Shown here: piece by piece, positions 44,272 to 55,318 of the stretch
How positions within the stretch are numbered: the stretch's first letter is position 1
Layout of the letters: each line of letters begins with the position of its first letter
Source of the DNA: Pyrenula massariospora
Lineage: Eukaryota; Ascomycota; Eurotiomycetes; Pyrenulales; Pyrenulaceae
Length of the DNA stretch: 64,000 nt
Assembly: GCA_021030905.1 (NCBI GenBank)
Contig: JAGFMI010000020.1
Coordinates: 186,001 to 250,000 of the forward strand
Direction: 5' to 3'
The notes under the pieces: generated by a model
Database searches by the model: none
What the model was told of the DNA's origin: nothing
The model's input: the letters and a program-made list of their open reading frames with translations, nothing else
Program-made: the position numbers and the translations under genes

Positions 44272-45098
44272 AGTCTTTGTCGATAGCCATTTGGTCTCTC
44301 TCCACACATCAAGACATCGAGGTCTAGCCTACGGCAAGATCTCAACATTGTTGCCCAACTTCATGGCTCAGGCTTCAGAGCTATGAAGAGCCATGAATTT
44401 CGATAGGACAGGCTCATCGTCGATTGTTCCTACCCCTGCCTTTCGCAATCGCAACAAATCTATTGTGTCCATCCCGATTCACTTTGCGTAACTCTCGGAT
44501 GGAGACTCATCGCAAACAAGTGGAACAAAGGCTGCGTTGCAACCCAACGATCACTTGCTATCATCGACAATAGATTTTTTTGTCCCGCAGGACTAGGCCA
44601 AGGAATCCCTCGGCAACTTCTCGGTTTTTGACATGGCTGTTCGATTTGTTGCTGCCACAACGACGTCTATTAGAAGCGGCCATTGTTCCGAGAGAAACTT
44701 CGCACGCTTGAATGAAGGGATTCCTGTACCCTACAAAGGACATTTGCAATCATCACCCAGAGAAGATTGTAAGAACCTAACAGCCGGCACATTTGACCAC
44801 AGGAGGACTAGAAAAGACGAAGGAGCGATGTAAAACATCATCAATCAATTTCAAGACCGAATAGGATGCTGTCGTATAGACTTTCCCTGCGGCAGAGCTT
44901 TGAAAAGACGGCAGTTGATATAAGAATATGTCTTCAGTCCTACATAGAGCTCAAATAGAAAGTTTAATTGCTTACAAGTAATCAGACATGACCAAAGATA
45001 CCTGAATTGACCAAAAACCTTCGCATGCTCATTACGCTAATTCCATTCTTCTGAGGGGCTACAATTATCTAAGACTTACCCTCGGATTCTCTACCCAA
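44272..45098. other. Intergenic between convergent genes
   Basis: An 827-base gap between the 3' ends of PEX2 and the lactonase gene. Short open frames (for example 44633-44833) have no support. Nothing else was seen. Confidence 0.55.
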
Positions 45099-46193
45099 TT
45101 ACTCAATCCGGTAAGCTTTCCTAGCAGTCCCCGCCCAGACCATCGCCTTCTCTCTATCCGTCAAACCTCTCCTCTCCAGTAGCCTCTCCACGATCTCCTT
45201 CCAACTCTTCCACGCCCTATCATTTCCCGCCCCACCAACATTGCACACCGGCCAGTCGCTTCCATACATAATCCTCTCCGGCCCGAATGCGTCGAACACA
45301 GCTTCAACCCACAGGTACACCGCGTCCACGATCTCGTCCGCTGGAGTCATCCTCTCCGCGTCCTGCGGCTCCAGCTCCGAAAACAATCCCGAGAGCTTCA
45401 TATACGTCCTCCCCGACCCAGCCAGCGTCCTGATACATTCTCTCCAAGCCAAAAACTCGGGATGCCCCTCCGCCCCCACCACCCCGATCCTCAAATTCGG
45501 CTTGCACAAATGATTAACAACCACATTCGGCAACTCCTTATCCCCAACCCCCCTCACCATCGCGCACGCCTCCTCCAGCTGCCACATGCCCCCGCTCCGC
45601 GCATCCACGCCCAAGTCGAAACTGTACCCGTTCCGCCCCAGCCAGCGCAGGCCGTCCCGAAAAACCGGCGAGGCCATGGCGCCGCGCGGCTTGTCCTGCA
45701 CCAGGTACCGGAATCCCTTTACGTACCGCCTCCACAGCGCTGGATCCTCGTGGGTCTGGAGAATCCTGGACTCGGCGAGGCGGACGTACGCCGCCACCGC
45801 GTCCGGGCCCGCGGCGACGGGTGCCCACGGGACGATGGCTTGGACGAGCGGGGCGTCGGCGGCGGTGTGGCCCTCGCCGGGGAGGGGGTGGCCGGTGGCG
45901 ATGCGGAAGAGGAAGGCGATTTCGGAGAGGGGGTGGGTCCAGTGCTGGGGGGAGGGGGAGGTGGGGTGGGCGAGGCGGTCGGTTTCGAGGAAGATGAAGC
46001 CGAGTAGGTTGGGAGGGAGGGCGGTGGCGGAGCGGTATTCGGCGAGTGAGTGTTGGCGTTTTAGGGGGTGGTTGGAGGGGAGGGAGGGGGTCCAGGCGAG
46101 GGTTGGGATGTGAGGTAGTGCGTAGAGGTGGATGTGGGAGTCGATTATTTCGAAGGGATTGCTTGGTTGGGGTTTGGGCGGCTTTGAGGTCAT
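45099..46193 (-). CDS. LRA2: Amidohydrolase-2 family lactonase, probably L-rhamnono-gamma-lactonase
   Basis: A single exon encodes 364 residues. The metal-binding start FEIIDSHIHLYALP and the late MYGSDWPVCNVGG are the hallmarks of amidohydrolase-2 proteins of the sugar-lactonase type. LAWTPSL followed by KRQHSLAEY fits the fungal L-rhamnono-gamma-lactonase group. That enzyme opens L-rhamnono-1,4-lactone to L-rhamnonate in the cytosol, the second step of oxidative rhamnose breakdown. The genes for the first and third steps and a Zn2Cys6 regulator lie 9 to 16 kb to the right, which supports this choice over L-fuconolactonase. The start is the only ATG before the DSHIH motif in frame. The 5' half of the coding strand is C-rich and the 3' half G-rich. 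Confidence 0.78.
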   Translation of the reverse strand: MTSKPPKPQPSNPFEIIDSHIHLYALPHIPTLAWTPSLPSNHPLKRQHSLAEYRSATALPPNLLGFIFLETDRLAHPTSPSPQHWTHPLSEIAFLFRIATGHPLPGEGHTAADAPLVQAIVPWAPVAAGPDAVAAYVRLAESRILQTHEDPALWRRYVKGFRYLVQDKPRGAMASPVFRDGLRWLGRNGYSFDLGVDARSGGMWQLEEACAMVRGVGDKELPNVVVNHLCKPNLRIGVVGAEGHPEFLAWRECIRTLAGSGRTYMKLSGLFSELEPQDAERMTPADEIVDAVYLWVEAVFDAFGPERIMYGSDWPVCNVGGAGNDRAWKSWKEIVERLLERRGLTDREKAMVWAGTARKAYRIE

Positions 46194-46841
46194 TTCGGAT
46201 GAGAGCCCCGAAAACTTATCTCCAGGTAGTCTGATTAGAGATCATTCGTCTTCAAGGCGTTGGCATGTGGTCCTCTTCTCCTCTTTTTATAAGCTTTGGG
46301 TACTTCTTACCCAGCCTTGTGAAAGATGGCTTAAAGTTCAAACAAGACGCAAAAGGGAAGTCAAATGCCGTTTGAATCATGCTTTTTATGATAACTTTGT
46401 CTTTTCTGCTTGAGCGCTCTCCTCCAGTATGAGCTTAGAAGTCAACCGTCGTCTTCGCATCATGAAATCGACAACATATTGCCAAATTTGGTAAAGGAGT
46501 TTTTTTCTTCCACCCCATTCACCTAGGGATCTGTGCTTACGACAGAGTTAGCCTGAGATGTAGCACAACAGCACGCAAGCTGTACAACCTTCGCACGTGT
46601 TCCCCCGATCGGCAAACCTTGCTCCATGTCTAATGTTTGATGTCACAGATTCTTCTCGGCGGCCTTTCTCCCGAGATGCTTTTGGCAGAGTTTAAGAATT
46701 CGCTGCGGGCGAAGATGGCCCGATTACCTTGACGTTAGCAAATTTTATTGAGATGGAGCAAGGAGATCGCGGCGTTGGTTCGGGATTTGTATTGCTTTGC
46801 CCATCTTATGATGATTTCGGGAGAGGGGAGAGGGATTTTTG
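46194..46841. other. Promoter region of the lactonase gene
   Basis: A 648-base gap upstream of LRA2 and downstream of the GH31 gene. It contains a CTCGG...CCGAG inverted repeat at 46655-46675, listed separately. Confidence 0.5.
46655..46675. promoter_or_regulatory. CGG-N11-CCG inverted repeat upstream of LRA2
   Basis: CTCGG and CCGAG face each other across 11 bases, 462 bases upstream of the lactonase ATG. Zn2Cys6 regulators of the Gal4 class bind paired CGG triplets in such layouts. Whether the cluster regulator binds here is a guess. Confidence 0.3.
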
Positions 46842-48839
46842 CTATAGCTTGACAAAGACTGGCATCGTCTCCAGCGGACAGTCAACCTCTATTGTATCAC
46901 CGCCATCCCACTCATTGTCTCCTTCAAAAGATTTCCATCTCGAACCTTTGGGAAGGTACACTTTTCTCCTTCTTTGACCAGCGGACAGAACAGGCGCCAC
47001 CAGATACTTACTTCCGAACAAGTACTGATCCTGCACTTCCCAGCACCTCTCATCCTCTGGGAATTCATAGAATAACGTCCTCATGACCGGTGTGCCCTTC
47101 TCGTGCGCCTCCCTCATCAAGCCCCTGATATAATCCCTCATCTCCTCCCTGATTTTCATATACTGCACACAAATCCCCTCCACCACCTCCCCATAACTCC
47201 AGATCTCATTCGGCGCCCCAGACAAACACTCCGCCCCGCCCGTCGTCCCCTGCTGCGGCTGCTTCGGCTCCCGATCCCCATGCAACCGCATCACCGGACA
47301 AAAAGCACCCCACTGAAACCAGCGCACAAACAACTCCCTGAACGCCTCATCATTCGGATCCCCGCCGTGAAAACCCCCAATATCCGTCGTCCACCACGGT
47401 ATCCCCGCGATCCCCATATTCAGCCCCGCCGCGAGCTGGTTCCTCAGGCTCCCCCACGACGACGCAATGTCCCCGCTCCACACGAGCGCGCCGTACTTCT
47501 GGCTGCCCGCCCACGCGCAGCGGAGCAGGTTGACGATTTTAGTTTGCCCCGCCGCTGCCATGCCCTCGTAGAACGCCCGCGCGTAGTCGCGGGGGTAAAT
47601 GTTTCCGACCGCGAGGTTCGTGCCGGCGTGGTAGCGGTAGATGTCGAAGTCGTAGACGTCGTACTCGGGTTCTGCCTCGTCGAGCCAGAAGATCTTCACG
47701 CCTTTCGCGTAGTAATGCTCCTTGGCTTTCTGCCAGACGTACGCTCGGGCTTCCGGGTTTGTGGCGTCAAAGTGCACGGTGTCGCCCATGAAGGTCATGA
47801 CGGTGCGGACGCCGCGGTCGGCGCGGATGAGGAGGCCGTGCTCGAGCATTTCGGGGTAGTTCGGGCTGCGTTTGTCGACTGTGGGCCAGATGGAGACCAT
47901 GAGTTGCGTGTTCATGGATTGGAGGGCTTGGATCATGCCGTCGGGGTCGGGCCAGTAGGTGGGGTCGAATTTCCAGTCTCCTTGGAGGGGCCAGTGGAAG
48001 AAGTCGACGACGATGACATCGACCTTGAGCTTCCGCCTGCGGTATTCTCGCGCGACATTGAGAAGCTCCTCTTGCGTCTGGTAACGCAGCTTACATTGCC
48101 AGAATCCGAGGCCGTGCTCTGGCATCATGGGTACTTTGCCCGTGACCTCGGCGTAGGCTTCTTCGATCTCGGCTGGGGTGTCTCCGGCAACGATCCAGTA
48201 GTCGAGTTTGTTGGTCGAGAAAGCTTCAAATGTCTTGATGTTCTTCCCCAGCACAGCGCGACCTATGGAAGGATTGTTCCACAAGAGGCCGTAGCCACAC
48301 GATGAGAGCAAGAACGGGACACTGGCTTGCGAGTTGCGGTGCGCCAGCTCGAGATCATGGCCGGACAAATTCAGGTGCGGTTGCTGATATTGACCCATTC
48401 CGTAAAGCTTCTCATTCGGATCCACTGTCTCCAAGCGCAAGGTTAAATGGTAGTTCTCATTACCAGGTATCGGTTTGAACTCGCGTGCAGCGATATTGAG
48501 AGCGCTAGTCTTCGGATCGAGGACGTCTTTGCGGTGTCTTGAGTACTCTTCCAGCAATAGCTTTCCGGCGGAGTTGTAGACCATGAGCTTTCCACCAGCA
48601 GTGATAGTTGCTTTTATTTTGCCGTTTTCGATGCTGGCACCTTTGGGACTACTTAAGAGCTTTGGATCGTAGGAGACAGTGGTGTTCTCCAATGCCCAGT
48701 TTTCTGTCGGCATCTTGGGCTGCATCGTTGCTCGTACACGCAGCGCATTTGAACCCCAGGTTTCGATCCATAATTTTTCGGCATCATAACGATAGACCAG
48801 GCTTTGTCCATTGATTTCGAGCATCGTATCTGGAAACAT
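46842..48839 (-). CDS. Glycoside hydrolase family 31, alpha-xylosidase-like
   Basis: A single exon encodes 665 residues, with a second possible start at residue 6. There is no signal peptide, so the enzyme is probably intracellular. The nucleophile region IFWLDEAEPEYDVY and the acid/base region WSGDIASSW are both present, with YWPDPDGMIQAL, GIPWWTTDIGGF and MRLHGDREP, typical of GH31. The length and the DEAEPE form of the nucleophile motif suggest alpha-xylosidase or a related bacterial-type GH31 enzyme acting on oligosaccharides from xyloglucan. It lies next to the lactonase gene in the same orientation, consistent with pectin and hemicellulose use. The exact linkage specificity cannot be told. 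Confidence 0.85.
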   Translation of the reverse strand: MFPDTMLEINGQSLVYRYDAEKLWIETWGSNALRVRATMQPKMPTENWALENTTVSYDPKLLSSPKGASIENGKIKATITAGGKLMVYNSAGKLLLEEYSRHRKDVLDPKTSALNIAAREFKPIPGNENYHLTLRLETVDPNEKLYGMGQYQQPHLNLSGHDLELAHRNSQASVPFLLSSCGYGLLWNNPSIGRAVLGKNIKTFEAFSTNKLDYWIVAGDTPAEIEEAYAEVTGKVPMMPEHGLGFWQCKLRYQTQEELLNVAREYRRRKLKVDVIVVDFFHWPLQGDWKFDPTYWPDPDGMIQALQSMNTQLMVSIWPTVDKRSPNYPEMLEHGLLIRADRGVRTVMTFMGDTVHFDATNPEARAYVWQKAKEHYYAKGVKIFWLDEAEPEYDVYDFDIYRYHAGTNLAVGNIYPRDYARAFYEGMAAAGQTKIVNLLRCAWAGSQKYGALVWSGDIASSWGSLRNQLAAGLNMGIAGIPWWTTDIGGFHGGDPNDEAFRELFVRWFQWGAFCPVMRLHGDREPKQPQQGTTGGAECLSGAPNEIWSYGEVVEGICVQYMKIREEMRDYIRGLMREAHEKGTPVMRTLFYEFPEDERCWEVQDQYLFGSKYLVAPVLSAGQRRRKVYLPKGSRWKSFEGDNEWDGGDTIEVDCPLETMPVFVKL

Positions 48840-50257
48840 AAGGGCAAGCTCTACAGTGCCTGATCAATGGCTGAGCTTTGTCCTATGCAGAAGTCTTCCG
48901 GCATTGCAATGATCACAGATCACGGACAGGTGTAATGCTTAATGTTTTCAGAGAAATGGAAAGAGTAATTCCTTTGCGTTGAGTCAAATTTAGATATAGC
49001 CTTTTTATCCACCTAAGGTACGAATAAATAACTTGACAAAAGGAATAATGTGACCAAAAGAAACGTAGTGTGCCACGAATATATTGATCTTCATGACTTT
49101 GGGTAATGGATGAACATTGTTCTAGACTCACGTCTGCATCTTTTTTATTGGCAGATTGTTCCTGCCCTGCCAGTAAGGAGTTGATTCTAAGGAAAAGATT
49201 CTCGTTCTCCAGTTGGTGGGGTGTTGACCCCACGTTTAGCAGCCTTACCTGTGATTTCGTAAACGGGCGGGACAAACTTTTCCACCTCTGAGAACGAGGC
49301 ATCGCCTCTCAATGGTAATAGGGTTGCGAAATGTGAGGCGATGTTTTCCTGCGTCTAATTTTAAACCGTGATGATAAGTATCTATAGGCTTGCAAACCGT
49401 GTTTGCTTCCACCGAGCCTTACCCTAGCCCTAAACATTAATCTTTGAACGGTTGTGAAACAATTCTCTCACCTTGAATTTGCGAACTCATTCAGTTGAAC
49501 TGCTTTCATTTTCTCGTATCCACGTATGACTGCGCACTACTTCAAAGCTACGAGTAAAAGGCTCAACGATTTCAATCTTCGCTGAAACAGCATGAATTTT
49601 TCCTCCCAGTCCGTTTCCGAAGGAGTCTACGTCTCTTCCAATGACTTTGTCCGACAACGTAGTCGCCCGCAACGAACGCGACACCTTGTCTAACATCGGA
49701 ATTGCTATGTCGCACAAGCTTGCACAGCCTGGCAATGCAGTTTTCCAAGTCAGATGACCACCTAATATCTTTGGCGAGTCTTAGTACTGCAGATGGTTGT
49801 GGCACCCATCAACCTCCTGCTACTTTGCCTGCGGGGAAAATAGCTCGATTATCCATGCCCACTCAAGCTTTGACGACATATAAAACCCCTATTAGCTCCT
49901 AGTTGAGGGTCCTGAAATCTACCTACATTGATAATGGTGATTGTGAATGCCTGAAATACTCTGCTCTCTTTGGGAATAATCTGCTTCGAAATCTACAAGC
50001 TCTCTGTGCTTAGAGACACTACAGATGGATAAGCTGTATGGTGCCCAATCAGCTACTCCACATCCGACTGAAATGGCAGATCTGATGGAGGGCGAAGAAC
50101 AATTAGGACAAGTTTGTTCAGGGCTATGAAGTTGAAAAGATTAGTGCTGCTAACCATGTTCTGTTAGAAAAGTGGGTTCCGCGAAGGGGTAGTTAAGCAC
50201 GACACACGCAGAGATGCAAGACATTCTCCCTTTGGAGTCAAGGATTTCCGTTATATC
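48840..50257. other. Intergenic, possible missing 5' exons
   Basis: About 1.4 kb. Minus-strand frames at 49302-48913 and 49805-49572 lack family support. At 50025-50111 a plus-strand frame (MDKLYGAQSATPHPTEMADL) could be a first exon of the membrane-protein gene that follows, but I could not find a splice acceptor with matching phase. Confidence 0.4.
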
Positions 50258-52287
50258 ATGAGCCATCCCCGTTTCAGACCTCTGCGATGTTGCTCGATCC
50301 ATGTTCCTGCTATAGCGGTTACTTTTGGAATTCTGTCTCTCACCTGGCGCGAAGTCTTTTGGGAAGCGCCGTCATCAAATACCAATGCAAAGCTCAATGC
50401 ATTGCAATTTGCAGCTAAGATCCACGAGAGTCTCATCTTTCTCTCGCTATCTGCAGTCGTCCTTCACCAAGTCCAACGCCATCTCTTGAATAAGCACAGT
50501 GGCATCGCCCTCGGCCTTTTAAATTCTCCATACCAAATCCATTCCGCCTTATATATCTTCGGCTCAGAATTCTGGCAAGGTCTGCTGGCTCTGAATCATC
50601 CTAGGCGGCATTTTAGCTTAATCCTGGTTTTGATATTGGCTCTTATGCAATCATCATGATCCCTAAGCTAGGATGGTGGAATTTGCCGCCATTTTATGAG
50701 TTGCAGATTTTCTTGAAAGATAAAGAGCTCCAGGTATTTCCAGAAAATCTGACGGCAGCGTACAGAGAAGGTGGTTTTGACGACATCTCAAAATTTTTTG
50801 AAGATGGCTCATTTCTCCAGTCGACCGAGGGGGACGTCTTGAACATTACTATTCCAACTCCATCAAACACGATGCAACGTCGTATCATTGGGGGTTATCT
50901 ATGGGTACGCTCTAGCACAGCAATAGCAACGACTTTTTTAGCTGCTCAGAGTCTGCAGGTCATCGCGAGTATGTTTGGGATCGACGGTGGGACCCGGCAG
51001 TCTGTCGGCCGTCTTAAGATCCTTGAAGAGTCTGATCCTGGACAGATTTGGCAGTCATCTAGATTCTACAAACCTTTGGTACAAGCTCAATGCTCTTCTA
51101 CGAAAGTAGAACATATCAACGCCACCATCGCGATGCCTCATGACGAGATGATTACCTCGCCATGGAATACGGCAGTCTATCGAGATGAAGTGTGGAACTT
51201 ACCTCCAGAGTTTCTGTCATCTATAAAGAGCAATGTCACGTGGAGCGGTCATGGATCTAGAGAAGGCTTTCCTGATTCCCAATCCAAGAGCTTCGCCTTC
51301 CGTTGGTTCAATACTAGCCACATTAGAAGCGCTGCGAGACCCTCACTAGGCGCTGCATGGATTTTGACAACCCCGAAGCAACATACTGGATCTTTGACCA
51401 TATTACACCTATGCACCATCGACGCTCGTTGGGTCCCAACAAAGGTCTGGGTCGACGATATCGATATGCTCATCCAAGAAGAAACTGTAAATGTCTTCTC
51501 TTTGGACCAAACTCTTCATAGCGTTCCTTATCGACCAATTTATATCAGCGATGATTGGGCCGCTAAAGTAGATCGGGTTTACAAAGATGGAAAATACCTG
51601 GAAAGGGAGGTCTCATTTGCTGGCTTAGGTTCAGTGTGTCAGAACGTTACCGGATCGTTCAAAACCCCAACATCAAATACGAGCGAAAATTTCGACTCTT
51701 ACTCCATTGTGGGTAATTGTTTGGCAGCTCCAATCACTCCATTTCTTGCTGAAGCTCTTGCGTACGTACCATCTACCCCGGAGATGAAAGTTCAGCAATA
51801 CACCTTCAAGAAGGGCGGTGAGTCCGCTTTGGGTGAAGCTACCTCGTTGTCTACCTGGTCCGCAACTAGTTTTATAGACATTAACAATCAAACTCAGAGT
51901 GACTCGCCGGATATGAGGCATGATCCTGCTTACACTCGTCTTAAATTCTCATTGCAGCAATATGGATACAGTTATGGCTCAAAGGGGACAACAATCAACA
52001 TTGCGGTAGTGGTGCTTTTACTTCACCTGTGTCTCGCGCTATATCACATGACTGCCATGATATTCCATGGCTGGAGCAGCGACTCGTGGAGGAATTTGAC
52101 CGACATGACAGTCCTCGCCTGGAATTCCACGCCCAATGAGAAGCTGAGCGGCGCAAGTCTTGGCGTCAAAGATGGGAACCTGTGGAGGGAGATGGTGCAC
52201 ATGAAAGAGGACGCGGATGGGAGGAAAGAGCTCGTCTTGGACGATGATGGAAGTGCCTGCAATGCATCTACCTCGTGCATCGATTAA
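50258..52287 (+). CDS. Fungal multi-span membrane protein with large lumenal domain, frameshifted
   Basis: Two consecutive frames belong to one protein of an uncharacterised ascomycete membrane family. The first (50258-50659) has membrane segments VPAIAVTFGILSLTW and HESLIFLSLSAVVL and begins a third at LILVLILAL. The second (from about 50640 to 52287) continues with IGSYAIIMIPKLGWW, several N-glycosylation sites, and a last membrane segment INIAVVVLLLHLCLALYH before a cytosolic tail. The frames overlap near 50640 and the gap is too small for an intron, so a one-base frameshift or a sequence error is likely. The true N-terminus may lie in the upstream 250 bases. It separates LRA2 from the other rhamnose genes. 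Function is unknown. Confidence 0.6.
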
Positions 52288-52434
52288 AGCTAACAGAGGG
52301 AAGCCCGGAATTAGGGTCGCGTGAGGAGAAAGTTTGCAGATGTGACCAGTCAAGCAGATCAGCGGTTGATGGAATGATGGCAAGGATGAATGAAGCAAAA
52401 GCCATGTTTCTGTTGTCAGCGTCCAAACGCATCC

Positions 52435-54483
52435 CTATGTCCTAAGGAAACATCTCATTGCATGCTTGCCATCTATTTGTCTCAATGTGGAGTTGTAAGG
52501 AATGTCTAGCACTTCGTTTGCTCGAGGTGCGGGGTAGTACTTGTGGTTCGTTTGGGCCATTCTTTTGAGCCAGACTTCATTTCTCCTCCTAATCTCCGTG
52601 ATACTTACCTCTGTGAATTTTGCAAGACTTCGCAGATCGAATGACAACCTATACATTCGGATGTAAGGTACTTCTTCCTGGACAGACATTTGCTCAATCG
52701 CGACTAATTCTGGATGCTGTGGCGTCCAATACGTACCTGGGCCACGCCATTTCTGACAGTCATCGTCATTATTAAGATCGATATTATAAATTTTCTTTAC
52801 CGCTTGATTCTCAACATGGTCGATATAAGTACGGACAAAGACTCGACCGATAACTCGGAAGACGTTTTTATCAGAGTTGATACTTCGGATGGCGAGTGTG
52901 ACCGGGAACTTGCCAAAAGAGGACAACAAGATGTCGCCTACTTCAATAGCCCCCACTCCATAACCAACCTGACGCGTTGCAGTAAAGAAGAATCTATCAA
53001 GTTGAGGCTCATGTCTAGATTCCCGACTCATATATTGTTCGACGGCTACCTGCGCCTCTGTCTCCGTGATTTCAATCGACCATGCAAATGCGTAGTGCTC
53101 ATCGCTGAAGCTTTGGGTGGAATTCCTATGGTCCCACGCTTCGTTGGCGAGATTGTTTAGCAGAATCTTCTGGCTAGACGTATAGTCCTCACCTGAGAAA
53201 GACCTGCGTTCATCTGGCCAGAAAATTTCCAATGATTTGACGATATCATTGAGGTTTTGGATGCCATATTGTTCCGAGCCATAGATAGGATATTCACCGG
53301 TTCTTGTCACGGTTGCAATATGCCAGCCAAAGTCAAAGAAGCGCATATCCCTAACGTCGGCGTCCTGGTCCCAGTTGCGTATGCATTCAACCACGTCCTG
53401 GGTGTTGCTCGACATCATTAAAGCACTTTGCAAGATCATGCTTGCATAAACTGCCTGAAAGCTCGTCTTCCGGCAGTGATGCAAATAAGACAACATATCG
53501 AGATAAAGAACCCATGGTGGTCGGGAGTAGTCGACAATGAAGTCCTCCATTTCTTCGTCCAAACCTAGAAGTCCGAAGATCTTATCGCGAATGTCTTTAC
53601 AAATAGTATAGCGATAGCATTTGTCTGACATCGTCAATATCTTTGGCGCATCTGGCGGCATCCATAGAGTCTTGGTCGTTATTACACTGGTGCGGCTGGC
53701 ATCGCTAAACACTACTTTCCTGTACGGAATCTGATGATGGTTATGGGCATCCCAGAGCTCGGTGTAACCAATCCCACTGATGTCATGTAACGATCTGCCA
53801 AAGGTGAATTCGTCATCCGTCAAACGTCTTTCGCACATTATGATGAAACGATTAACATCTTTCCAATCGATCATTTCTTCTCCACAGAGGAAAAAGACCT
53901 GATTTGCAGTCAACACCTCCTGCACAATCCAAAGTCTCCGCCAGTAAGGTCGATTCAGAAGCTCCTCCCCCAATATCTCGCAAATCCGCCGCGCCTGCTC
54001 CTTGTCTCTATCGAACAGCTTCTCTATCTCTCGCCCATTCCGCTTGAGAAACTCCACAGCAAATCGCGACCTCTCGTCTCCATCTCCAAGCCACGAGGCC
54101 GTGCAGCAAGCTCCAGCGTAAATCTTCCCCATACACTGCACCTGCATGCCCCGCTCTGCAACGTTGTCCTGATCAATACAAATAGCATCAATCCAATGGT
54201 ACCGAGCAAGACTATGCCGACGCAGCTGGAGAAGGCAGCGCCAGAGGTTGCCGCGGATGTAGAATGGTCTGCCGTCCAGACTGATGCGGTGAGATGGCTC
54301 ACCGGCGCCCCATTCGTAGGACACAGCGACGTAGGTAGGAGGGGATGGTGAAGTGATGAGGTGCGTCGTGAGGGCACAGTAGATGCCGGTTAGGCCGTGG
54401 GTGGGGAGGAACTCTAGAAGTCGGATTTGGGAGTGAGGGCCTGGGAGGGATTCGTGCTTGAATAGTTCTTCTGCCATTCTCAT
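52435..54483 (-). CDS. HET-domain protein (heterokaryon incompatibility)
   Basis: A single exon encodes 682 residues. The HET domain shows the standard order: YVAVSYEWGAGEPSHRISL, IDAICIDQDNVAERGMQVQ, CTASWLGDGDERS and YWRRLWIVQEVL with FFLCG. The C-terminal half has no repeats or known domain, as in many HET proteins of the het-6 type. The frame is intact, unlike the fossil at 33-36 kb. A second possible start (MAEELF) lies two residues downstream. The gene sits between the lactonase and dehydrogenase genes of the rhamnose group and is unlikely to be part of that pathway. Confidence 0.87.
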   Translation of the reverse strand: MRMAEELFKHESLPGPHSQIRLLEFLPTHGLTGIYCALTTHLITSPSPPTYVAVSYEWGAGEPSHRISLDGRPFYIRGNLWRCLLQLRRHSLARYHWIDAICIDQDNVAERGMQVQCMGKIYAGACCTASWLGDGDERSRFAVEFLKRNGREIEKLFDRDKEQARRICEILGEELLNRPYWRRLWIVQEVLTANQVFFLCGEEMIDWKDVNRFIIMCERRLTDDEFTFGRSLHDISGIGYTELWDAHNHHQIPYRKVVFSDASRTSVITTKTLWMPPDAPKILTMSDKCYRYTICKDIRDKIFGLLGLDEEMEDFIVDYSRPPWVLYLDMLSYLHHCRKTSFQAVYASMILQSALMMSSNTQDVVECIRNWDQDADVRDMRFFDFGWHIATVTRTGEYPIYGSEQYGIQNLNDIVKSLEIFWPDERRSFSGEDYTSSQKILLNNLANEAWDHRNSTQSFSDEHYAFAWSIEITETEAQVAVEQYMSRESRHEPQLDRFFFTATRQVGYGVGAIEVGDILLSSFGKFPVTLAIRSINSDKNVFRVIGRVFVRTYIDHVENQAVKKIYNIDLNNDDDCQKWRGPGTYWTPQHPELVAIEQMSVQEEVPYIRMYRLSFDLRSLAKFTEVSITEIRRRNEVWLKRMAQTNHKYYPAPRANEVLDIPYNSTLRQIDGKHAMRCFLRT

Positions 54484-55318
54484 GGTCTAATATGTTCAGC
54501 AATAAAGGTTGTCGATATCTCTTCTCCTGCGCAATACCTAGAATCACAACTTCAAGGTCGAAGAAGAGGAGAGCAGTCTTATCAACTTTTCCAGAAACCG
54601 AAGAGTCGATAACCTTTCCCTTCATAACCTCAAACCAGCGCTAAGGTTGAGATTATCGAATCCGAAATCGCAGCACCAAAAGCCAGCTCGGCGCCTAGCA
54701 CAACCGTCCGACAGACCTCTAAGACTGTCGCAAGAAACGAATCAAAGTGTTCTAGAGGGTCATAGTACTAAAGCGAAGAGCATTCTAAGCTGAAAGCAAG
54801 CACCCAAATAAATCAATCAATCCCAAAATCCACGTAGAAAGACGAAACGATCAACGGCATCTCAGTCCTTGAAGCAAGCTTTTCTGCGAGACACTCATTC
54901 TCGCAAAGTCCTTCGTCTCATTCAGCCTCACCGATAAGACAAAAACTGCCGCGCAATCCGCCTTGGCTACACGAAGCCATGGGCGCCACAAAACGTCCAG
55001 CCTTGCCGACACAACACAACCTCTTGAAGGAATTTCGTGTGAACGGAAACTCCTGCTTGTTCGGGAGTATCAACGGGTCATTAGTTATGGCATATCCACT
55101 TAGGCAAGATACTCGGCCTAGACCTTCTTAGACATTCAATGAGTGTTACAATAGGGATGCAGAATGCTTGTGTAACGATGTCTACAACAACGCCAAGACC
55201 AGGCAAGAAGATCTAATTGTTCAGCTCTTCAACACCACCGTATACTTCTAAAGCCCAAACTGGATTGAATTCTCATCAAAGACTTCCATTCTAGTCGAAC
55301 CATAATAAAGTCCATCAT
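54484..55318. other. Intergenic, nothing recognised
   Basis: An 835-base gap with only short frames. It contains the HET promoter at its left end and the 3' end of the dehydrogenase gene at its right. Confidence 0.5.

Noticed and set aside
48913-49302. 129-codon minus-strand frame upstream of the GH31 gene
   Set aside because: Part of it is helical-looking, but it has no family match and its end is low-quality sequence; insufficient for a gene call.
52714-53160. 148-codon plus-strand frame inside the second HET gene
   Set aside because: It is antisense to well-conserved HET coding sequence and has no family support.
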